Shown here: in pieces, positions 1-5,224 of the stretch
How positions within the stretch are numbered: the first letter of the stretch is position 1
Layout of the letters: the number at the start of each line of letters is the position of its first letter
Origin: Victivallales bacterium
GTDB lineage: Bacteria > Verrucomicrobiota > Lentisphaeria > Oligosphaerales > Lenti-02
NCBI GenBank assembly: GCA_018648945.1
Contig: JABGQJ010000565.1
Coordinates: 1-5,224, forward strand
DNA length: 5,224 nt
Reading direction: 5' to 3'
The notes under the pieces: model-generated
Database searches by the model: none
What the model was told of the DNA's origin: nothing
Seen by the model: the letters and a program-made list of their open reading frames with translations, nothing else
Made by a program: the position numbers and the translations under genes

Positions 1-3000
1 CGTGTGGTGGTGCGTCTGCGCGGACGGCTTGCCGGCGAGGGCCCCGGACTGATCGAGTTTGACCATCGCGTCCACCTGTTCGCCGGTCGTGCCGAAGCGC
101 TGGTCGAATACGGTTTCGTGCCCACGGCCGCGGAAGACACGATCCCATTGCGGCTGATTCGGGTTCACTTGGGTGGGGCCACGTCAGGCGCGGCCGAATT
201 CGTGCCCGGAGACGGCAAGGCCGTCCGCGCCGCCGTTGCCGATGGGCCGCGACTGCTGCAGACCGGGGAGAGTCACTACGGCAACCGGGGGAGTTTCCCC
301 TTTGTCGTGAGCACTGGCGGCAAGGCATCCCTGGCAGCTGGGCAGAAAGCGACTGGCGTGCTGCGGATCGGGGGTGCCGGGCCGCGGTTGGTCTGCATGC
401 CCCATTTCTGGGAGCAGTTCCCCAAGGCCCTGGGCTGCGACGACCAGGGCGCTGTCGTGGACCTCTGGCCAGACGCTCCTGACGTAGCGCCCTTCGTGGC
501 CCATGCGGGGTCCGCGAAGAGTCATCGCATCGGCATCAGCCTGCTCCCCGCCACCCCTCCGGCCCGTTGGCTGCGTCCCCTGTTCGCTGCCGCCAGCCCC
601 GAGTGGTATTGCGCGTCGGGCGCCTTCGAAGGCATGGTGCCGCGACGGGCCGGGCAGTACGCCGGGTACGAGGCCATCGTGGACGCCGCCTTCGAGCAGA
701 CCATGGCGGTCCGCGCCGGGTACGGTATGGAGGACTGGGGGGACGTATGGCAGGAAGGCTACGTGGCCGGTGCCAAGACCTGGTCCAACCAGGAGTGGGA
801 TCTGACGAACAACTGGACGATCCCCTTCGTCCGCACCGGGGATGCGCGCTTTCTGGAGTACGCCCATGAGGCGGCTCGGCACTTCGCGGACGTCGATTGC
901 ATCCATCACCATCGGAATCCCGCTTGGGTGGGTGGGAGCTGGATGCATGCCCACACGTCGCTGGTCGGTCACCAGCTCGAACCGCCCAATTTCTCCCACG
1001 CTGGCTGGACCGAAGGCATGCTCAACGTCTACCATCTCACCGGTGATCGTCGCGGCCTGGAAGCCGCCATCGGCATCGCGGACTGGATTGCGCGCCGTGC
1101 GCCGCAACGGGACTCCTTGCCCGCTGGCGGCCCGCCCTACAACCTGCACATCCAGCGTCCCGCAGGCTGGCCGTTGACCACGCTCTGTCTGCTCTATCGC
1201 GAGACCTGGCGCCCCGAGTACCTGCAGACCGCGCGTCGCATCGTGGACTATGCCCGCCGCTGCCAGGATCCCCAGCGCGGGGCGTGGGACGCGCAGGTTG
1301 GCCATGAAGCGCCATATCGCGGCGGCTGCGTGTTCGCCTACACCCTTCTGCGCGGCCTGCGTCTCTATGCCGACATCAGCGGCGAAAAACGGGCGGAGCA
1401 GGACTATGTGAACGCCGCTCGCTGGCTGCTCTGCGAGCTCTGGCGACCGGGCCACCGCTACCTGTACGAGCAGTGTCCGCTGCACGAGCCCGGCACCCGC
1501 GTTCCCTTCCTGCTCAGCGAGATGGCCGGCCATGCCACGCGGCTGTCCGGCGAGCCAATATTCGCCGTGGTTGGCCATGATGCGTTTGGGTTCAACACCA
1601 GTCCCGCGCAGGCACCGGCGCTGATCCGTGTCGCCCGACGTTCCCAGTGGGGGAACGGTATCCTCACCCAGGCACCCAGACTCCTGCACGATTGGGAGCA
1701 GACGGGGCTCACCGTGCCGCCCCAGGTGACGTTGGTGCCGGAGAGTGCGGCCGTGAAGGTTCCCATCGGGCGGCCGAGAACGATGGCCTTCGCGCTACGC
1801 AATGGTTCGGCTGAGGCCATCGAGCAGCTCGCGGTGTCGTGCATGGTGCGGGGCGACTGGCGGGCCGAAGTGGTGTCGTGCCCGCAACGCATCGCGGCGG
1901 GCAGCGAGGGCCTGATCGAGATCCGCTGCCAGGCCCCGCCGCCGGTGATGCAGTATCTGCTGCAGAACGACTTGGCCCACCTGCATGTTCTGGCCCGCTA
2001 CCGTCTGGGCAATGGTGACTGCGCCACCTGGAGCGCTGTGCGGCTTGATATCGCGCAGGCGCTCGACCTTTCGGGCGGAGCCGGGATCGCTCTCCGGTCA
2101 GGGACCGGGACCGATATCGTCTTGGACGTCACGGATGGAGTCGAGGCGCAGCCCACTTTCGCGGTCCAGGCGAGCACGGACTTCCCCGGTCTCGCGCTTG
2201 CCACTCCCGAAATCACCGCAGGCGATGCTGGTTCCGCCCGCATCCGCATCGCCGCCCGGGCCGACGCAAACGCGAAGCCGGCGCAGGGCACGGTAACGGT
2301 CGAGGTGCGCTCCGGGACGCGCCGGGCCAGTATCGCGCTGGACGCGGAGATTGGGCGCTTCCGGGCGGTGATGATCGAGAACCCCCTCGGCGACGACTGG
2401 CGCTATCCCTTCGCAGCCCTGCGCAGCTATCCGGGGATCGCCATCGAGTTCATGCCCCCAAAACGCCTGCCGCAGCAGTTCCCCGACACGGCCCAGGGCA
2501 TCGCCGCGCGTTGGGAAACGGTCATCATTGGCGACACGGGCGCGGGCGCGTCCGTCTTCACCCCCGCGCAGCTTCAGGCCTTGGCCGACTTCGTCCGTGC
2601 TGGCGGGGGCCTCTTGACGGTTGGTGGCGCCAGGTGCTACACGCCTGGCGGGTATGACCGCACGCCGCTCGCGGCCGTCCTGCCGGTGGATTTGGCCGAT
2701 GGTTCGTACCGGATGGGCGCCGTGGGCGTCGAAGTCCTCAAGCCCCAGCTGACCTTCTTCGAAGGCTACGACCCGGTCTTTCCCCCCTTCGGTGCCCATC
2801 AGATTCTGCGCGCGAAGCCGGACGCCGAGGTGGTTGCGCGCTTCGCGGATGGCACCCCGTTCGTGACGCTCGGGACTGCGGGAACGGGCCGCGTGCTCTG
2901 CCTCGGCGCCATCTGGAACCATGGCTCCGGCACCGCCTTTCGACAGTGGCGCGACTACGGCCGCTTCATCGGCCGCTGCGTCCGCTGGACCGCTGGCGAC

Positions 3001-3018
3001 CTGAAAGCGGAGCGATAG
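1..3018 (+). CDS. PcRGLX/YetA-like (PL26-like) exo-rhamnogalacturonan lyase family protein with C-terminal GATase-like domain, 5'-partial
   Basis: The frame is open from base 1 (CGT) to TAG at 3016-3018. The GTG codons at 4, 7 and 10 lie inside a beta-sandwich, so I treat them as internal valines. The N-terminus and any signal peptide lie upstream. Residues are counted from base 1. Residues 1-115 read as the first beta-sandwich of PcRGLX/YetA-type proteins ('FDHRVHLFAGRAEALVEYGF'). Residues 120-182 hold 'HFWEQFPKAL', 'DLWPDAP' and 'GSAKSHRIGISL', as in the second domain. Residues 195-565 are helical, with 'PEWYCASG', 'YGMEDWGD', 'WSNQEWD', a His-rich stretch (302-333), 'SHAGWTEG' (332-339) and 'YHLTGD', which fits the alpha/alpha toroid. 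Residues 570-685 and 695-784 are Ig-like beta segments. Residues 786-998 resemble the class I GATase/ThuA-like fold ('TPAQLQALADFVRAGGGLL', 'GGYDRTPLAAVLPV'). Known family members cleave rhamnogalacturonan I backbones by beta-elimination; substrate and activity here are inferred. Family placement is fairly sure, enzyme activity is not. No frameshift is seen. Confidence 0.8.
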   Translation, partial: RVVVRLRGRLAGEGPGLIEFDHRVHLFAGRAEALVEYGFVPTAAEDTIPLRLIRVHLGGATSGAAEFVPGDGKAVRAAVADGPRLLQTGESHYGNRGSFPFVVSTGGKASLAAGQKATGVLRIGGAGPRLVCMPHFWEQFPKALGCDDQGAVVDLWPDAPDVAPFVAHAGSAKSHRIGISLLPATPPARWLRPLFAAASPEWYCASGAFEGMVPRRAGQYAGYEAIVDAAFEQTMAVRAGYGMEDWGDVWQEGYVAGAKTWSNQEWDLTNNWTIPFVRTGDARFLEYAHEAARHFADVDCIHHHRNPAWVGGSWMHAHTSLVGHQLEPPNFSHAGWTEGMLNVYHLTGDRRGLEAAIGIADWIARRAPQRDSLPAGGPPYNLHIQRPAGWPLTTLCLLYRETWRPEYLQTARRIVDYARRCQDPQRGAWDAQVGHEAPYRGGCVFAYTLLRGLRLYADISGEKRAEQDYVNAARWLLCELWRPGHRYLYEQCPLHEPGTRVPFLLSEMAGHATRLSGEPIFAVVGHDAFGFNTSPAQAPALIRVARRSQWGNGILTQAPRLLHDWEQTGLTVPPQVTLVPESAAVKVPIGRPRTMAFALRNGSAEAIEQLAVSCMVRGDWRAEVVSCPQRIAAGSEGLIEIRCQAPPPVMQYLLQNDLAHLHVLARYRLGNGDCATWSAVRLDIAQALDLSGGAGIALRSGTGTDIVLDVTDGVEAQPTFAVQASTDFPGLALATPEITAGDAGSARIRIAARADANAKPAQGTVTVEVRSGTRRASIALDAEIGRFRAVMIENPLGDDWRYPFAALRSYPGIAIEFMPPKRLPQQFPDTAQGIAARWETVIIGDTGAGASVFTPAQLQALADFVRAGGGLLTVGGARCYTPGGYDRTPLAAVLPVDLADGSYRMGAVGVEVLKPQLTFFEGYDPVFPPFGAHQILRAKPDAEVVARFADGTPFVTLGTAGTGRVLCLGAIWNHGSGTAFRQWRDYGRFIGRCVRWTAGDLKAER

Positions 3019-3048
3019 GCAACGGTTCCCGAGGGGGCGGCGCCGCAG
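3019..3048. other. Short convergent intergenic spacer with a GC palindrome
   Basis: These 30 bases separate the TAG of the plus-strand gene from the TAA of the minus-strand gene. They contain a perfect 10-base palindrome, GCGGCGCCGC, at 3037-3046. Folded as RNA it could form only about a 3-bp stem with a 4-base loop, and no T-run follows it on either strand, so it is not a convincing intrinsic terminator. Termination of both genes is either Rho-dependent or uses structure inside the opposing gene's 3' end; the sequence does not say which. At this GC content a 10-base GC palindrome could be chance. Confidence 0.4.
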
Positions 3049-5224
3049 TTAGTGGGCCACGGTGAGCGTATATAGCTTGGTCCGGATGAGCTTGCCCCGG
3101 ATTCGGAACGGGCCTGCGGGTAGCTGCTTCTGGGTGCCGAAGCGGACGGGCTGGTCCATGTGATCACCGGGCTTGGACTGCACGGTATTCGCTCCGGAGT
3201 ATTCTGGCAACACCTTGCCGGCCGCGTCGGTCAGTTCCAGACGAAGCATGCCGCCTTCGGCGATCTCGGCATTCACTTGCAGCGAACCCTCGGCGGTGAT
3301 GGGAAGGGTCAGGAACTCGCCCTGCTCGTCCTTGGCTTCCATGCAGAAGAGGCCGTCCTTGCGGTAGACGAGAACGCCAACGCCGACGCCGGTCTCGCGG
3401 GTGTGCCTGGCCACTTGCTGCCAAGAACCGAACTTGGCGAAGACTGGGCATTGCTCAAGCTGTCGCGGGCCGTAGCGGCCTTTCATCCAGGTTGCCGTCA
3501 CCTGGTCGATATCCTCGTCTGTCCGGCTGTTGGCCACTTCGCTCTGGAAGTGGTAGATGCCGCCCACGCGCTGGATGAGATGGTACACCTTGCCATCCCG
3601 CTCGACCCCCGCGTAGCCGGGCCAGACATGGCCCGCGTTCCAGCTGCCATGCGGTCCGTTCGCCGCCAGGACATCCTGGCCGTGGAACCGTCCCCAACGT
3701 ACCCCATCCCAGCTGTAGGAGGCCACGCAGTCGATCTGCTGCGTATAGGCCCTGTACCGGAGCAGGTAGGCCAGGCGGAGCCCGCCGCCCTCCGCGGCGC
3801 GGCGGATGATCGCGCCGTAGTGCTGGCTGGCTGGGGGATCCTGTTCGTCCGGGAGCGCCATGTGCGAACGCGTGTAGCGGATGCCGTCGGTCGTCCGGTA
3901 GACAGTCAGAATCCGTGATGTCTTGGCGAGATTGTCCCACGGCGCGTTGAAGGGCGGGAAGCGGCGGAGCACGTTCGCGTGGATGTAGGTGAGGATGGTG
4001 CCATCGTCGGACAGGAACTGGCCAGCCCAGTTGTCGTTGGCGGCCTTTGGATCCTCCAGGTCGCCGACTAGGGAGGGCATCTCCTGAAGCAGGGGTTCGC
4101 GGGTGAGGACCAAACCCACGCCGGGGGCCTTGAACCAAATCGGCCACACCGAGCCGCCCAGTGGCTTGAGTGCCGACCAGTCCAGATCCGTGTTCCGCAG
4201 CACCGTGCCCTTGGCACTTCGGCTGACGCGGCGTATGGCGACCTGGTTGAGCTTCACCTGGCCGTCTGTTTCTGGGTCGTAGAAGCGCATCGGCACGGGC
4301 TTGCCGCGGAGCCGCTTGGTCCGCCAGTCTCCCTTGGCCCCCGGCGGTTCCTCGTCCCACACAGGCGTGCCTTGTGGCGGAATGTCGGGCTTGCCGGTCA
4401 GGGGCGCGATGCTCCAGGCGTCCAGCGCGTCGCTGGTCGCGGTGGCGATGAAGTCGCGGTTGCTCTTCTCTCGCATCCAGCGGCGGTCGAGCCGCCGGAA
4501 GAGCACCTTCAGCTTCCCGTCCCGGTCGAAGTAGATTCGCTTGCCGAGCTGGGTGAAATCGGCGGACTTTGCGGTTGGCTTCACGGCTTGGATGACGGCT
4601 CCGCGACAGGACCGGAAGCTCAGGTTGGTGTGCCGCTCCAGGTAGTGGTCGTCTGGGAAGAACAGCCGCTTGCCGGTCATGTGGTACGTCGCCTGTTTGG
4701 CAGCGGGCACGACGTGTTGGACTCTGAGCAGTCGCCGGAGCCTGCCGCCGGGACTGGTCGATCGGTCCTCCACGGTGGCGATGTAGGAGCCGTTCGCCAG
4801 CTTGGCGATGGGGAACTCGATTTTGGTCTCGCCCGGCGGCAGCTGGATCTCGCGGGCTGGCCTGATGACCTTACCAGTGAACCGTTCGGTCAGAGTCACG
4901 CTGACCCTGTGAGCTTCCCGGTCGTCGCGGACGTTGAACAGGTGTAGCCGAGCCACGGGCTGGTCCTCGTAGACCGGCAGGCGAAACTCCCCGTAGACCC
5001 GCTTGGCGAAGGCGGCATTCCGCACCGAGGCCGGCGGCACCGGCGGCGAGTAGACCTCCACTTCGCGCAGGAAGATCCCCTTGCCATCGCCGTGGAGCGA
5101 GAAGGTGAGGGAACTCAGCAGGTCCGGGTTGAAGGTGTATTCCACATAGCCGTCGCCAGTGACCTTCGGCGTGTTTTTGGACACGAGGGTCGGCGACTGG
5201 CCGGCGGCGTTGAGTCCCTGAATC
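3049..5224 (-). CDS. Modular carbohydrate-active protein with GH43/GH32/sialidase-like beta-propeller, 5'-partial
   Basis: The stop is TAA (complement of 3049-3051). A GTG at 5184-5182 could be read as a start, but the frame stays open another 13 codons to the window edge (last complete codon 5223-5221) and the protein is already inside a domain there, so the gene very likely begins outside. Residues are counted from that GTG. Residues up to 46 end in 'GKGIFLREVEVYS', typical of the last strand of a discoidin/galactose-binding-like module. Residues 64-156 look Ig/FN3-like ('QLPPGETKIEFPI', 'GSYIATVED'). Residues 210-617 show the repeated strands and S/T-x-D-G-x-x-W/Y turns of a beta-propeller ('SDALDAW' 251, 'TTDGIRY' 431, 'SWDGVRW' 491, 'HGSWNAGHV' 512). 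Residues 607-711 form a beta-sandwich ('YRKDGLFCMEA', 'GEFLTLPI', 'LQVNAE', 'LYTLTV') that often follows such propellers in uncharacterised hydrolases. The protein is probably secreted and acts on or binds glycans, but no catalytic acid pair can be assigned and no CAZy family is claimed. It converges on the lyase-like gene, so the two are not in one operon. Confidence 0.72.
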   Translation of the reverse strand, partial: IQGLNAAGQSPTLVSKNTPKVTGDGYVEYTFNPDLLSSLTFSLHGDGKGIFLREVEVYSPPVPPASVRNAAFAKRVYGEFRLPVYEDQPVARLHLFNVRDDREAHRVSVTLTERFTGKVIRPAREIQLPPGETKIEFPIAKLANGSYIATVEDRSTSPGGRLRRLLRVQHVVPAAKQATYHMTGKRLFFPDDHYLERHTNLSFRSCRGAVIQAVKPTAKSADFTQLGKRIYFDRDGKLKVLFRRLDRRWMREKSNRDFIATATSDALDAWSIAPLTGKPDIPPQGTPVWDEEPPGAKGDWRTKRLRGKPVPMRFYDPETDGQVKLNQVAIRRVSRSAKGTVLRNTDLDWSALKPLGGSVWPIWFKAPGVGLVLTREPLLQEMPSLVGDLEDPKAANDNWAGQFLSDDGTILTYIHANVLRRFPPFNAPWDNLAKTSRILTVYRTTDGIRYTRSHMALPDEQDPPASQHYGAIIRRAAEGGGLRLAYLLRYRAYTQQIDCVASYSWDGVRWGRFHGQDVLAANGPHGSWNAGHVWPGYAGVERDGKVYHLIQRVGGIYHFQSEVANSRTDEDIDQVTATWMKGRYGPRQLEQCPVFAKFGSWQQVARHTRETGVGVGVLVYRKDGLFCMEAKDEQGEFLTLPITAEGSLQVNAEIAEGGMLRLELTDAAGKVLPEYSGANTVQSKPGDHMDQPVRFGTQKQLPAGPFRIRGKLIRTKLYTLTVAH

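Noticed and set aside
4..12. GTG codons at 4, 7 and 10 as the true start of the lyase-like gene
   Set aside because: The frame is open upstream to base 1, there is no room to see a ribosome binding site, and the protein begins in the middle of a beta-sandwich, so these are best read as internal valines.
184..1689. Long minus-strand open frame (about 500 codons) antisense to the lyase-like gene
   Set aside because: The plus-strand frame is continuous, has recognisable domain motifs and spans the whole region. The antisense translation is low-complexity Gly/Ala/Arg/Pro-rich without a recognisable domain, as expected in GC-rich DNA where the opposite frame seldom meets stops.
2098..2922. Minus-strand open frame (about 275 codons) antisense to the GATase-like region
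   Set aside because: The translation is rich in Arg, Gly, Asp and Ala with no fold signature, and the opposite strand clearly encodes a domain. Treated as a GC-driven shadow.
3037..3046. GCGGCGCCGC palindrome as an intrinsic terminator
   Set aside because: It has no proper loop, would make only a very short stem, and lacks a T-run on either strand.
3160..3918. Plus-strand open frame (about 250 codons) opposite the propeller gene
   Set aside because: No recognisable domain, and the minus-strand frame there shows clear propeller and beta-sandwich motifs. A shadow frame.
3455..4360. Second minus-strand frame (about 300 codons) overlapping the propeller gene
   Set aside because: Its Arg/Gly/Pro-rich translation is typical of an out-of-frame reading of GC-rich coding DNA. 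The in-frame product is intact, so there is no need for a frameshift.

Overview
The window holds the 3' portions of two large convergent genes and almost nothing else. The plus-strand gene fills bases 1-3018 and the minus-strand gene fills 3049-5224. Both reading frames run off the window edge without a stop or a convincing start, so both proteins are N-terminally incomplete here. Only 30 bases separate the two stop codons. I see no RNA gene, mobile element, CRISPR array, promoter or tandem repeat.

The plus-strand product (1005 visible residues) looks like a multidomain exo-rhamnogalacturonan lyase-like protein of the PcRGLX/YetA type (polysaccharide lyase family 26-like). It has an N-terminal beta-sandwich, a small domain with a 'FWEQFPKAL' motif, and a long alpha-helical (alpha/alpha toroid-like) region with a His-rich stretch and 'SHAGWTEG'. 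These are followed by two Ig-like beta segments and a C-terminal domain resembling the class I glutamine-amidotransferase-like/ThuA-like fold. The minus-strand product (724 visible residues) looks like the end of a modular extracellular carbohydrate-active protein. It has the tail of a galactose-binding/discoidin-like domain, an Ig/FN3-like domain, a beta-propeller of the GH43/GH32/sialidase-like kind with Asp-box-like repeats, and a C-terminal beta-sandwich. Neither protein can be given a substrate from sequence alone.

The DNA is GC-rich, with strong G/C bias at third codon positions; this also explains the long spurious antisense frames. The gene content (a PcRGLX-like lyase with a GATase-like tail next to a modular propeller hydrolase) fits polysaccharide-degrading bacteria such as Planctomycetota, Lentisphaerota/Kiritimatiellota, Verrucomicrobiota or Armatimonadota. 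That is inference from family distribution, and no marker gene is present to settle it.

The likely shared theme is breakdown of complex plant, algal or mucin-type polysaccharide: the lyase-like protein would cleave uronate-containing chains and the propeller protein would trim or bind glycans. Because the genes converge they are separate transcription units and would not share a promoter.
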